From NCBI GenBank assembly GCA_021413845.1, contig JAIOPP010000057.1:11884-75883 (forward strand): a stretch of DNA of 64,000 bases. The letters run 5' to 3'. The stretch comes from Planctomycetia bacterium (GTDB lineage Bacteria; Planctomycetota; Planctomycetia; Pirellulales; PNKZ01). The position numbers and the translations under genes are program-made. The notes below the pieces were generated by a model. The model was not told the origin of the DNA. It did not search any database and saw nothing but the letters and a program-made list of their open reading frames with translations. The first letter of the stretch is position 1. Every line of letters begins with the position of its first letter. This document shows, in pieces, positions 45,901 through 55,210 of this stretch.

Positions 45901-48089
45901 GTGTAGGCTTCATATTGCTCGGCGGCTTCGGCTTGCTTCGCCAAGTCTCGATCGCGGCGTGCTTCTCCTTCGGCCTTCAGCGCGCGATCGCGGTCCAGCT
46001 TCGCCGTCATTTCCGCAGTGACGGCACGATCGCGCTCAGCGTCCGATTTCTTCTCGGCCGCGAGAGCGCGGTCTCGCTCGATCGATGTTTTCGCCTCCGC
46101 TGCGACGGCGCGGTCTCGATCGGCGGCGGCTTTCGTTTCGGCGGCGATCGCGCGATCGCGCTCGACGGCCGTCGTCGATTCGGCCGCCACGGCTCGGTCG
46201 CGATCTTGCCGCGCTTGTTCTTCGGCTTGCATGGCCCGATCGCGCTGGGCCCGAATGCCGTAGTAGGCGGAAGCGCCGATCGCAAACAGCGCAAAGATGG
46301 AAGCGAACATCGCCTTCTTCGCGCGTCGCAAGCGTACTCGCCGCGCTTCCCGTTCCGCATTCGCGGCTTCGATTTTCTCGGCTAAGGCGGCATGCGCGGC
46401 GATGTTCCGATCCAACAAGCCTGCCGCGAGATCATAATCTCCCTTCTCGTACGCACACGAAGCATAGGCGAGTCGGGCATCGAACCGCCGGGCCGCGGCA
46501 TGCTCGTTGCCGGCCCATAACGCCAAGGCTTCTTCGAAGCCGAAGACGGAGCGAGAAAATGCGCGGTAATCGGATGTTTCGCCGGCCTTCGCCAACTCTT
46601 GATCGGCCCGCGCCGCGAGCGAGATGCTCTCGGAATGCGCCAAACATTCGCGCACCGCGGCTTGTAGATCGCGCACCGAAGCGTAGCGATCACGCTGTTC
46701 CGTAGCCATTGCACGACGCGCTACATCGACGAGCTCGCCGGTTTTATCGGTCGGCAAGATATCATTGCGTGCGGCGGCGATCAAGCATTTCGATACGTTC
46801 GTGCCGGCGTGCGGAGCCTTGCCCGTAAGGACTTCGTAAAGGATCGCGCCAAGCAAGTAGACATCGCTCGCGATGTTGATCCGCTCGATCGGCCCGGTCG
46901 CCATTTCCGGCGCCATATACGCCGGGCTTCCTCCCATGCTGTGCGTCTGCGTGATGCTGGCCGACTTGCGAAACTCGGCCGTCGAATACGCGAGCCCCCA
47001 GTCCATCAGCAAGACTTCGCCGAATTCCCCGAGCATGACGTTCTCGGGCTTGAGATCGCGATGGATCACACCGCGCGCATGCGCAAACGCCACCGCATCG
47101 GCGACCTTGAGCAAGATCTCGATGTTCTCCGGCTGCGTCCTCTTGCCGATCGCCTTCGACCACGGCGTGCCTTGCACGCGCTTCATGGCATAGAAGAGAT
47201 CGCCGGCTTCGTTCTTGCCGAGATCGTACATCGGCACGATATTCGGATGGTCGAGATCGCCGGTCACGACGGCCTCGGACAAGAACTTCTGCTGCATTTC
47301 GCGACTTTTCGCGACGTTCGGCTTCAGCATCTTCACCGCGACCGTGCGATCGATCGAGGTTTGCCGCGCCGAGTAAACGATGCCCATGCCTCCTTCGCCG
47401 AGCAGATGCAACAGCTCATAGTCGGCCGGTTGCGAGGCCTGCGGATCTTTCTTACTGACCGCAACGACCGCGCGCTGATTGACGACGATCGTCTGATCGG
47501 TGCGCGACGACGAAGGGGAGCTTCCTTTCAGGGAAACGCCGGGATTCCCCGGGCGCTCGGCCTCGGGCCCCCAAGCAGCCGCAAGTTGGTCGACGAGCCG
47601 CGTGCCGAAATGATCGGAATCGTACGTCGCGGCGATATTTCGCGGGTCGTGAGTGGCGAAGCCGGGAGCCTTCGTTTTCGAGGGATCTTTCGTTACCGGC
47701 CCTTCGTCGATCTCGAACTCCATCGTCCGAAACTCGGCTCGCTCATGAACGGTGCCGGACTTCGGCTCGGCGCCGTTCGGCACGTCGAATTCGATGGTGC
47801 CTTGACCGATATCGAGGCCCGGAGTCGTCTTAAATGGTGAATCGTTCGGATCGACGAGCGGAGACGAAAGATCGATCGTGCGATCGATCCGGACGTCAGC
47901 GATCGTTTTATCGGTTCGTGGAACGACGACCGGCTCGAAGTGATCGGACGTCGCCGAGTTCGCCCGTTCCGAATCATTGCGAGGGTCGACGGCGTGTTCG
48001 GGAGTGCAGGCGAGACCGCACTTCGCGCAGCATCCGGCCGTGAGGTCGGACGGCGTCAAAACGGTTCCGCAACGAGCGCAGAGAGACAT
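42957..48089 (-). CDS. Serine/threonine protein kinase with coiled coil and about 21 WD40 repeats
   Basis: A 1710-residue membrane-spanning kinase. A zinc-ribbon-like N-terminus has CARC and CCAKC pairs. The kinase domain (about 224-470) shows the glycine loop GEGGMGIVY, AVKMLK with Lys253, HRDLKPEN with Asp345 and DWG (Asp363) in place of DFG, a common planctomycete variant. A membrane helix (FASIFALFAIGASAYYG) near 592-612 is followed by a coiled coil made of eight 14-residue repeats, then about 21 WD40 repeats from about 750 to the end (GHKGPVVSVSFDRSGARLLT and similar), enough for three seven-bladed propellers. The propellers would be extracytoplasmic if the helix spans the membrane once. 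Its start lies 24 bp downstream of the giant surface-protein gene, so the two may share a transcript. Confidence 0.9.
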   Translation of the reverse strand: MSLCARCGTVLTPSDLTAGCCAKCGLACTPEHAVDPRNDSERANSATSDHFEPVVVPRTDKTIADVRIDRTIDLSSPLVDPNDSPFKTTPGLDIGQGTIEFDVPNGAEPKSGTVHERAEFRTMEFEIDEGPVTKDPSKTKAPGFATHDPRNIAATYDSDHFGTRLVDQLAAAWGPEAERPGNPGVSLKGSSPSSSRTDQTIVVNQRAVVAVSKKDPQASQPADYELLHLLGEGGMGIVYSARQTSIDRTVAVKMLKPNVAKSREMQQKFLSEAVVTGDLDHPNIVPMYDLGKNEAGDLFYAMKRVQGTPWSKAIGKRTQPENIEILLKVADAVAFAHARGVIHRDLKPENVMLGEFGEVLLMDWGLAYSTAEFRKSASITQTHSMGGSPAYMAPEMATGPIERINIASDVYLLGAILYEVLTGKAPHAGTNVSKCLIAAARNDILPTDKTGELVDVARRAMATEQRDRYASVRDLQAAVRECLAHSESISLAARADQELAKAGETSDYRAFSRSVFGFEEALALWAGNEHAAARRFDARLAYASCAYEKGDYDLAAGLLDRNIAAHAALAEKIEAANAEREARRVRLRRAKKAMFASIFALFAIGASAYYGIRAQRDRAMQAEEQARQDRDRAVAAESTTAVERDRAIAAETKAAADRDRAVAAEAKTSIERDRALAAEKKSDAERDRAVTAEMTAKLDRDRALKAEGEARRDRDLAKQAEAAEQYEAYTARIGLAAARIEENAFNSAVELLETSTPEMRNWEWGRLQYLCGRSALSIDAGPPVESVAVDFARQRFASGGWNGRLCLWDASRGGLLAELPYAGSFVKAVSFSNDGRYLAVGGSDKNAYVQVWDLAEKKVAQTYVGHKGPVVSVSFDRSGARLLTASNDGTARLWNRDDGRLLRTFQGHSSAVLSAALSPDEKQIVTTGHDGVAIVWSLEEKATTSAKGDAPAEIRAFLGHKGPVRSVAFAPDGSTVATCGDDKRVLLWHPQDVRPYRLAEVFAEQPPPSPPVRELLGHRSAVATVSFSADGRRLVSGGLDNAMIVWNVASAVAEKSLRGHAGQVRSCRISGDGKSVVSGSYDGTLKVWNVDDYHESIVVKPSLLTGHVDAVLAADFSSDETRIVTAGLDRTAMLWDVRTLRRTAKLAEGHEYLASTAIFTADGSRLITAAVDGTTRVWDAALGTQLVQLLDTGRSAALAVSHDGRFALTGDGSRGAQLWELAGGKLVHSFPTHRSEVSAAAFSPDGKLLFTGEASGRTNVWDAATRQPLWSELHHSRKITAAVFTPDSQKLLTAALDNTVGHWDAVAGRERTELVWKHPAGVTALALVGGYGAATACEDGKVRLWSFAEVKPGSEVAFAPGKYASVAASNDGNLLAAIDQEQSAVRIWDRKLGRELAPAGIDGANSGSAPWLAGQSRGLVVWNAVFAPDGKSLVTIGGNEARRWTVADVRETQTYRPHGAIAGVAFSPDGRFVATAGWDDAVKIWDVNEGRAVRKFAGRHVGGINSVVYSRDGKFLLTAGDDRTAVVWRVEDGEAVKTLKGHADRVLHAAFSPDGKQVVTSSADKTARLWSVDDGKLLHELKGHEWAVLWAEYSADGARVVTTAADDVAKIWDANTGKLQLTLAGHTAAVNSASFSLDGKRLVTGSRDSGVKLWDTTDGKELMMLKGHTQEVTSVRFSPSGRSILTTSRDGRAILWPTIEWRVPKEPEAK
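45906..46241 (-). repeat. Eight tandem 42-bp units encoding a 14-residue coiled-coil repeat
   Basis: Within the kinase gene, eight consecutive units have the pattern DRA(V/I/L)xAExxxxxxR, for example DRAVAAESTTAVER, DRAIAAETKAAADR and DRALAAEKKSDAER. The unit length is constant at 14 residues (two heptads). The first unit is DRAMQAEEQARQDR and the last, degenerate, is DLAKQAEAAEQYEA. Confidence 0.85.
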
Positions 48090-48113
48090 AAAGATTCGAT
48101 CGAGAGTTGAAAA

Positions 48114-51100
48114 TCAACGAGGGGGACGACGCGTAGCTTTGCGCGAGCGAATTCGGGAATAAGTACGAAGCTTCGAAAGTGCGGCATCGACGCGTTCATG
48201 CCAAGGTCGATCGGCCTCGACGACCAATCCCGCTCCGACGACGGCCGCGCCGGCCGCAAGCGATACCTTCGCCGGCGATTTCGGTTCCGCATCGGGAGCT
48301 TCATCGGACACGTCGGAAAGCACTGTCGAAGAATCCGCCGGGATGTTCCGGCTAGGTGGATCGAGGCGCGAACCGTCGGGACGATCTTGCGGCAGCTCAC
48401 GAGCATCGCCGGCCGCAGCCGGCTTGCCGTCGCGAACGTAAACATCGACGACGAGCCGGAGCTTTTGCGCGTCGGGCTCGTACAGATACAAGCGATAGCG
48501 GCCGTTGCGAAGCTTGGCGAAAATCTTCGTCATGTCTTTCAACGCATCTTGGTTGAAACGTACCGAGCTCCCCTCACGACCGTCGGGAAACACTTCACGC
48601 AAGATCACGACGCGCTCGGCGGATTTATCGGCTCCGCCGACGAGCCCGGCGGCGCCGGTCACCGTGCTGCGCGAAATGTTCGTCGCGACCGTTCGCGGTA
48701 TGTCGGTGATGCGAGTCGGCGGCGGCGACGTTAGTTGCGGCACTTTCGCCGTGGTATCGATGCGCACGTTGCGCACGCCATCGCCGGGAAACGTAACTAA
48801 GATCACGACCGTCGTCGTTTCGTAGCCGGTGAAACGAATTCTGTCGTCGCTACGAAGTATCACGGTGATCGGAATCGGTGCGGCCGGGTCGGACAGATTC
48901 GGGTTGCCCGTGTAGACGTGCGTTGCGCCTGAGCTGCCCGGATTAGCGAGCCCGAGCGAGTCGACGACTCCGTCGGCCCAATCGACCGTAGCGGTAAAAT
49001 GAAACTCAGCCAGCCGGCCGTAGTCGAAGGAGACCGAAGCTCGGCCCGTGTTGGCGACCTGTGGCCCCGCGACGTTCGTCAGCAGCGGAGGGATACCGGT
49101 AATCTTTCCCGTTGCGCTACTAATGATCACCCCCGGACCGATCGTAACATCGCGACCGGCCGTGCCGACGATGCTTCCGGAACCCGACGTGCTGATGTCG
49201 TAACCGGGATCGAACGTATCGTTAACAAGGAGATCGGTTGCGGCATGCAACATGATATTCCCTGAGCCGTCGACGATCGAAATCGGAGCGTTGACGACAA
49301 GATCGGTGGCGGCTTGCAACTCGATATTTCCCGCACCGTCGGAGATCGAAATCGGAGCATTGACGACAAGGTCGTCGTCGTCGCCGCCGTTGGCGAACGT
49401 CGTGAGTGCGATGCCGCCACGATTGCCGGAGACCAGTGCGGCGACCTTAAGCGCGCCGAGATGGCTCACTGAAATATCGCCATCGTTCGAGAAACCGCCG
49501 GCATAGATCGTCAGCAACGTGCCCGACGTGTCGTCGATGGCGATAACGCCCGTAGCAAGATTAATCGCCGAGATATATTCGACCGACGTTTCGAGTGCGC
49601 GTGTCGTCCCGATCCCGGTAATGGCCCCTAAATCGAGCGCATGGGCTTTGACTTTCGTCGTAGCCGGACCGATGTCCTCGATGTTGCGGTCGGATACTAA
49701 CAACACGTCGCCGATTCCGGCATCGATCGGGCGGAACAGATTCAGCGTTCGACCGGCATAAATCACGACGGAGCCGCCGTTCGTCACGATGCCGTCCGCA
49801 TTCGTAAGCGAGCCGATGCTCAAGCCGTCGACATCCCGATAGGCCAATGAACCGGAGATGGAAGCCGTGAGCACCTGGACATGATTACTGCCGTCGAATA
49901 GTACGAAAAATCCCGTACCGGCTAAGTGCAAATCATCCGTGGTGATATCGCCGTCGGGGTTCTGATACAGAACGGCACCGGTGGTCAAGGTCGTCGATCC
50001 ACCGTTCGTGCTCAGACCACGGATGCCATCCACCTTGCTGAGATCTAAGCTATCGGCATCGCGAAACGAAAGGTCGCTTCCTGCGCCTGTGACTTTTGCG
50101 GCGAGCGTGCCGACCTCGTTCAACCCGGTGAGTGACACATCGTCGACGCTCGTAATCGCAAGATTCGTGACCGTAATGACGCCGACGCCGGCCACCCCGC
50201 GCTGCGTCCTAAGATGCAACGTCTGGACGTTCTGCAACGACGGAGCCCCCACCACTGAGATCGCTCCGGCACGATTATCCCCGAAGCGAAGCGTCTTTGC
50301 GAAGATGCGCGTCAACTCGTCGGCAGCAAGGCCGAGGCTCGAAGGATTGCCGGGACTCGACGCCGTATTGCCGCCGAGCGTGAGTGGGCGATCGTTCGTA
50401 AGTGAAACCAGCGTGACGGTTCCGCCGACCACATCGAGCCCGCCGCCGAGGTTGAGTTCGATTTCATCCGCGGCGATGTTGATCGTGCCGGAACCAGGGG
50501 TACCGAGGTCGGATCGCACAAGACCGTTCACGACGACCAACCCGGCGTTGATGGAAACAATCCCCAACGCTTCGGAAACTCCCGCATCGGCATCGAACGT
50601 AACCGCGCCGAGAGGTGCGGAGATCGAAATGCCGTAGGGGATGCCGTTCGTCCCGTCGATAGTCGCGTTCAGGCCGGAAAAGCTAACATCGCCGGTAGAC
50701 GCGACGAGCGCAACATTGCCGGTCAACAACGTGTGGCTCTTGATCGTGATATCGCCGAGGGACGTCGTGATATCGCCGGAGGTTTGCATCGAGCCTCCTT
50801 CGACGACCACGTTTCCTTTCGCATTGATATCCGCAATGCCGACCACCGTCAGAAGGTCGTCGACCGTGAACGTTACGTTGCCGACGGTTCCGAGCGTCGT
50901 ATCGACCGGCTTGTTGAGTGTGATCTTATCCGCTGCGATGGAAAGATCGCCCGTGGAAAGAGCGGAGCCGAGCGTAAGGGCTGCGTTAAACACGATCGTG
51001 TCGACACCGAGTTGCCCGTCGATCGCAAGGGCGGCGCGATACGCGGCATCGACGCTTGCGACCGTCAAGGTATCGTTGCCCGAGCCCGTGGCGATAGAAA

Positions 51101-54100
51101 GCTTTTTGTCGGGGATCGTAAAACGAATCAGCGGCGTGTGGTTGCCGGAGAATTCCATGAGCCCCGCAACGACGGCCACGTCATCCGCCAACGACAGCAC
51201 ATTTCCGCTGCCGGTAAACGCGAAACTTCGCATCGCTGCGGCGACCGTATCGATAACCGTTTCCGTGCCCGTATAGTCGATCATCGAGCCATCGAGATTG
51301 AGTGCGCCGGCCGTTGCACCGGAGACCGTGTGCGTGATGTTCGTCGCACTCAGGCCTAGCACTCGAAGCGTGTCGTTCCCGGAACCGGCCGCGAAGCTGA
51401 TTCCTCCGGTCGGAACCGGATTGCCGGCCGTGCGATCGACCGTTAGTTGATCTGCATCGGCCGAACCATTGACGAGCAAGTTATCGATCGCCGTGATGTC
51501 GGCACGAAAAACGATCTGATTGTTGACGAACAGCTCATCGTCGCTGCCGTTGCGCTTCACAAGGAAAGTATCGGCTCCAACGGATTCGTTCGAGGTCGAA
51601 TCGACGACGACGTCGATCGCCCTATCGGGCGTGAAGCGGTCGATGCCGGTGAACTGGATCGATTTGTGCGTCGCTGACGTGAACGTGCCGGTGCCGATGC
51701 CGGTGACGTAGAAGGTCGGATCGACAACTCCTGCGAGAATCAATGAGGCTTTGTCGCCGGGATTGGTCGTGATCGGCGGATTGCCGCCCCGTACGACGTA
51801 CTGGGTCACGGTGCTCGGAGTAATCGAAAGCTGATCGACATCGCCGCCCGTTTCGAGCGTGACTTTAGCGAGCCCCGTGTAGCCGATCGGCATGAAGCCG
51901 ACGATGTCGACGCTGTCCGGGTCGAGCGACACGTTGACGACGGTCCCATGCAGGGCGCCGAAGTACATCGGGTCGGGATCCAAACCGGTCGCCGAATTAT
52001 AGGTGGGAGATGAAGCGAGCGTCCCTGCGTAGGGCCTGGTCGTGCTGATGGGGACCGGCTGGCCGGGGAAAACATCGCCGGGGCGAGTTTCTCCGGGAAG
52101 CACGATCCCGACTCCGGTCGACGATTGCATCCGATCGGCATCGATGATATTGACGACCCGAACGGCATCGACGGTGTCGCCCACAGCGAGTCCGAAATCG
52201 GAGAGATCGTAGACGGTGGCGAACGCCACGCCCACGCTCGTCACGCCGGAGGAGGTCGCCGGTTTATAGATCCAATTGCTCCAAACGCCCGTCTGCGCAT
52301 TATGCACTTGCACCATCACGGGCTCCGGTGTCCCCGCGCTACCGGATTCGTAAAACACAAACTCGCCTGCGGCGTCGGACGAGTTTCTCAAGACACGATC
52401 GTTGCTCCAAGAAAGCGTGAACCCGCTCCGTTTAGTCGTTCCTACGTTTCCGATATCGGGCAGCGCCATATAGCGAAACGTCGCCGGACTCGCATTGCGC
52501 TCCAATAGCGCACCGAGGGAAAGCGAATTATCGAATCCGGAACTTGCCGCGGGAAAGCCCGTGGCAAGCGAAGTCGTGCCGGTCGTCTGATTCTTATCCG
52601 GAATCGTATTCACCACGACGCCGTTTCCGCCGAGTAGCGTACCGATCGGAAGATCGGAATAGAGGTTCGGAGTCGCCGTCTGATCGAAGGTAACGTTCGC
52701 GACCGTAAAGTTCTGCGGCGCCGAGGAAACCGTGAGCGAGTCGTTTTGCGTCGTCGCCCCCCCTCCGACGACGTTCAACGTCGGCGTGCTGCCGCTTAAG
52801 CGAAACGAACTATCGACCGTGACGGAATCTCCGGTGCCCGCGATCGCCGTGTCGACGGTGAGCCCTTCGATGTTCGAGAACGTGATCGTACGGCCGTCGA
52901 CTTTCGCCGTCGCACCGCTTAAAGCGATCGTTTGCGCACCGGTCGTGCCGATGAGCCTCACCTGATCGGAGCTACTTCCTCCGTTGAGCAAAATGTTCGT
53001 CGGCAGCGTGGCTTGCAACGAGACGGAGATGTTATCCGTCCCATCGCGAGTGAGAACTTGCAACGTCGACATCGACGCGTAGCGAACCGTCGTGCGCGGG
53101 GTTCCATCGGTCGTGATCGCGACACTCGTGTCATTGACCGTGACGGTATCGTTTCCCGGCGGGATCGTGAGCAGTGAGCCGAGGGGATGAAGCACGCCGA
53201 AATATAGCGGATCGGGATCTAAGGTCGTGGAACCGAAGTAATTGTAATTCGCATCGGAGCCGGGATCGGGGAGCACGTTGCTCGTCGGATGCGCTTCCCC
53301 CGGAATGACGAAGCCCGAAGCGACCAAGATGCCGCTTCCGTCGACCTTCTCGGTTCCGGGCCCTTCCATGCGATCGGTCGCGATCATATTGACGTAGCGA
53401 ATCTTATCGATTTTGGTCCCGGCTGCAACGCCGAGATTCGTCAGATCGATCGCCGTCGCATAGGCTCCTTGCGTTGCATCGCCGACGTAATTCTGGCGAG
53501 CGTCCTTCGGCTGGTAATACCATTTCGTCCAGCCACCCCCGAAGACGTGGACTTGAATCATCGCGGCATCCTGTGTGCCGACGCTGCTCGACGACTCGTA
53601 GATCACGAGATCGGCACCGCTTTCGTTCGTGAGGGTTCTTCCGCCGGACCACGAAAGCTCGATGCCGCTCCGCTTCGACGTGCCGTCGTTCAGGTTCGGC
53701 ATATTCAACGCCAACGTTCCCGACGTCAGCGAAGGATTGATCAATCTGCCTACGCTCAACGCGGAGTTGAAGCCCGACGAGGTCTCCGGAAAACTCGCCG
53801 TGCCGGTTGCCGCTCCGACGGCGGAATTGATGACGACGCCGGTCGGGTCCAAAGGCGTAGGACTTACGGGAAGGGCAACGGCAATATCGGGTGTGTTGGC
53901 TTGGTCGAACGTGAAACCGGCGAAGCGAAACTGATTCGAGGAAATGACCGACGGATTGATTTGATCGACGATGAGCGTGTTGGTGCCCGTCTCGCCATCG
54001 ATCGTAAGCGTATACGAACCGCTCAACGGAATGCTCAATGGAGTGACGGTAAACGAATCGTTGCCGGCTCCACCGAGAATCTTGAGCGATCCCGTCGGCG

Positions 54101-54764
54101 CAGTAAACGTGGTCGTCTCGAAAGTCGGGCTCGCGCTGTTAACGTTGCGTAAGCGCAGTTGTCCGCCACCGACATCTTCGAGCACCGCTTGATCGGCGCT
54201 AGCGCTCAACACAAGCTCGATATCGGTTGCCGAGCCGGTATTCAGAATGGGTTCTAAATTGCGATAAGTAATCGTCGACGTAGCCCCGCCTTGCGCCGGC
54301 GTTTGCGTCAGCGCAATAGTTCCGTCGTGGGCCGAGGTGTAGGTGTAAACGGCTTTAGCGAAGGTCCCTCCGATGAGCACGAGCGCATCGCCGGGCGATG
54401 TGGCTGGGTCCTTGCCGTCGAAAGTGAGACCACCGGTGGGGATTGGATTGCCGTTTCTGAAATCGATCGTCAGTGTATTCGCCGCCGACGTGCCGTTGAT
54501 GGTGAGCGACAGCACATCTTCTTTAGGCACATCGAGCAACGCCGTCCCGTTTTGCGTAACCGTCAGATGCCCGCCGGTAATCGCAAGCGTCGCATCCGTC
54601 CCGGTGAGAGCCACCGTCATCGGCGTGGCAGTCAAGACGCGCCGGTCTTCAAGCCGCCGCAGAAACAGACTCGGGGCAGCCGACGCGGTGCGGCGTTTCG
54701 CACGTAGCAACGTGGCCGTTGGTTCCGGAGTGAGGAAGCGAGCCAACCAGTCGGGAAGGGGCAT
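48114..54764 (-). CDS. Giant surface/secreted protein with LEPR-like N-terminus
   Basis: A 2216-residue protein. Near the N-terminus it carries SLFLRRLEDRRVLTATP, matching the planctomycete LEPR/RRLEDR export-associated motif (residues 33-48). The rest is almost entirely beta-strand-rich, with many GNDTLTV-, SADQLTV- and DSVTVDS-type phrases (Gly, Asn, Asp, Thr rich), resembling repeat-containing adhesins or filamentous-haemagglutinin-like proteins. A region of about 240 residues occurs twice (53170-53930 and 51945-52700). Near the end is a PKD-like segment (HFTATVDWADGVVDSLGL), then a Pro-rich C-terminus. The drawn start is ATG 54764; GTG 54869 is an alternative, 18 bp from the predicted promoter. 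It lies next to the export-adaptor genes and may be their substrate (inference). Confidence 0.85.
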   Translation of the reverse strand: MPLPDWLARFLTPEPTATLLRAKRRTASAAPSLFLRRLEDRRVLTATPMTVALTGTDATLAITGGHLTVTQNGTALLDVPKEDVLSLTINGTSAANTLTIDFRNGNPIPTGGLTFDGKDPATSPGDALVLIGGTFAKAVYTYTSAHDGTIALTQTPAQGGATSTITYRNLEPILNTGSATDIELVLSASADQAVLEDVGGGQLRLRNVNSASPTFETTTFTAPTGSLKILGGAGNDSFTVTPLSIPLSGSYTLTIDGETGTNTLIVDQINPSVISSNQFRFAGFTFDQANTPDIAVALPVSPTPLDPTGVVINSAVGAATGTASFPETSSGFNSALSVGRLINPSLTSGTLALNMPNLNDGTSKRSGIELSWSGGRTLTNESGADLVIYESSSSVGTQDAAMIQVHVFGGGWTKWYYQPKDARQNYVGDATQGAYATAIDLTNLGVAAGTKIDKIRYVNMIATDRMEGPGTEKVDGSGILVASGFVIPGEAHPTSNVLPDPGSDANYNYFGSTTLDPDPLYFGVLHPLGSLLTIPPGNDTVTVNDTSVAITTDGTPRTTVRYASMSTLQVLTRDGTDNISVSLQATLPTNILLNGGSSSDQVRLIGTTGAQTIALSGATAKVDGRTITFSNIEGLTVDTAIAGTGDSVTVDSSFRLSGSTPTLNVVGGGATTQNDSLTVSSAPQNFTVANVTFDQTATPNLYSDLPIGTLLGGNGVVVNTIPDKNQTTGTTSLATGFPAASSGFDNSLSLGALLERNASPATFRYMALPDIGNVGTTKRSGFTLSWSNDRVLRNSSDAAGEFVFYESGSAGTPEPVMVQVHNAQTGVWSNWIYKPATSSGVTSVGVAFATVYDLSDFGLAVGDTVDAVRVVNIIDADRMQSSTGVGIVLPGETRPGDVFPGQPVPISTTRPYAGTLASSPTYNSATGLDPDPMYFGALHGTVVNVSLDPDSVDIVGFMPIGYTGLAKVTLETGGDVDQLSITPSTVTQYVVRGGNPPITTNPGDKASLILAGVVDPTFYVTGIGTGTFTSATHKSIQFTGIDRFTPDRAIDVVVDSTSNESVGADTFLVKRNGSDDELFVNNQIVFRADITAIDNLLVNGSADADQLTVDRTAGNPVPTGGISFAAGSGNDTLRVLGLSATNITHTVSGATAGALNLDGSMIDYTGTETVIDTVAAAMRSFAFTGSGNVLSLADDVAVVAGLMEFSGNHTPLIRFTIPDKKLSIATGSGNDTLTVASVDAAYRAALAIDGQLGVDTIVFNAALTLGSALSTGDLSIAADKITLNKPVDTTLGTVGNVTFTVDDLLTVVGIADINAKGNVVVEGGSMQTSGDITTSLGDITIKSHTLLTGNVALVASTGDVSFSGLNATIDGTNGIPYGISISAPLGAVTFDADAGVSEALGIVSINAGLVVVNGLVRSDLGTPGSGTINIAADEIELNLGGGLDVVGGTVTLVSLTNDRPLTLGGNTASSPGNPSSLGLAADELTRIFAKTLRFGDNRAGAISVVGAPSLQNVQTLHLRTQRGVAGVGVITVTNLAITSVDDVSLTGLNEVGTLAAKVTGAGSDLSFRDADSLDLSKVDGIRGLSTNGGSTTLTTGAVLYQNPDGDITTDDLHLAGTGFFVLFDGSNHVQVLTASISGSLAYRDVDGLSIGSLTNADGIVTNGGSVVIYAGRTLNLFRPIDAGIGDVLLVSDRNIEDIGPATTKVKAHALDLGAITGIGTTRALETSVEYISAINLATGVIAIDDTSGTLLTIYAGGFSNDGDISVSHLGALKVAALVSGNRGGIALTTFANGGDDDDLVVNAPISISDGAGNIELQAATDLVVNAPISIVDGSGNIMLHAATDLLVNDTFDPGYDISTSGSGSIVGTAGRDVTIGPGVIISSATGKITGIPPLLTNVAGPQVANTGRASVSFDYGRLAEFHFTATVDWADGVVDSLGLANPGSSGATHVYTGNPNLSDPAAPIPITVILRSDDRIRFTGYETTTVVILVTFPGDGVRNVRIDTTAKVPQLTSPPPTRITDIPRTVATNISRSTVTGAAGLVGGADKSAERVVILREVFPDGREGSSVRFNQDALKDMTKIFAKLRNGRYRLYLYEPDAQKLRLVVDVYVRDGKPAAAGDARELPQDRPDGSRLDPPSRNIPADSSTVLSDVSDEAPDAEPKSPAKVSLAAGAAVVGAGLVVEADRPWHERVDAALSKLRTYSRIRSRKATRRPPR
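49225..49370 (-). repeat. Near-identical 69-bp tandem repeat in giant gene
   Basis: Two adjacent units encode LVVNAPISISDGAGNIELQA and LVVNAPISIVDGSGNIMLHA, each 23 residues with the following ATD. The DNA is nearly identical over stretches such as GAAATCGGAGC, suggesting recent duplication. Confidence 0.7.
51945..53930 (-). repeat. Internal duplication of about 240 residues in giant gene
   Basis: Two copies, roughly 53170-53930 and 51945-52700, share an ordered set of motifs: (F/V)TFDQ(A/T)xTP, GVV(I/V)N, SSGF(N/D)(N/S)(A/S)LS(V/L)G, TTKRSG-like, LSWS(G/N)xR, (I/F)YES, (I/V)QVH, a DRM near the end of each unit, (I/V)(L/V)PGE and LDPDP(L/M)YFG(V/A)LH. The DNA is diverged, so the duplication is old. 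Confidence 0.75.
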
Positions 54765-55210
54765 CGAGAGGTCGTCCCGGCCACGGTCGAACGGCGAGGC
54801 AGTTCGCGACCGTAGGCTTTGATGAGTAAGGAGTTGCAGCAAACCGAAGAAACCGCATTTCGGCGGCACTTACGGGGCGAATTGCAATTATCCTCACCCT
54901 ATTTCAGGGCGTCAATCTTTATCAACGGAGACGGCCGTAATCGGAGTAATTGTTAGGAAACCACGGTTTTCTCTGACATGCCGGCAGGTTGAAAGTCCCT
55001 TCTTTTTCGGCCGGTTCACTTTATAGCAGTTGGCGCGGCTATGCGGCGAATTCGGCATTTAGCGGGCCGCGCAAGCCATGTCATCCGCAGATGAGCCAAA
55101 GTCGATATCGTCGGTAGGCAACGACCATCGGGAAGAACCGGAAGATCGAGCAGGATCATCAAAACAGGATCGCGAAGGATGCTCCGTCGGAGCGAGTAGC
55201 CTTCGCCGTT
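54765..55210. other. 446-bp region between divergent giant-protein and small exported-protein genes
   Basis: The region contains the predicted promoter of the giant gene (54887-54915, minus). A plus frame at 55078-55380 overlaps the next gene in another frame and is rejected. Nothing else is recognised. Confidence 0.5.
54887..54915 (-). promoter_or_regulatory. Sigma-70-like promoter for the giant surface-protein gene
   Basis: On the minus strand TTGACG (54915-54910) and GATAAT (54892-54887) are separated by 17 bp; each matches consensus at five of six positions. The transcript would begin near 54880, just before the GTG at 54869 and about 115 nt before the ATG at 54764. Confidence 0.55.

Noticed and set aside
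45906-46241. Regular 42-bp repeats as a CRISPR array
   Set aside because: There are no spacers, the repeats are contiguous and imperfect, and they are in frame within a kinase coiled coil.
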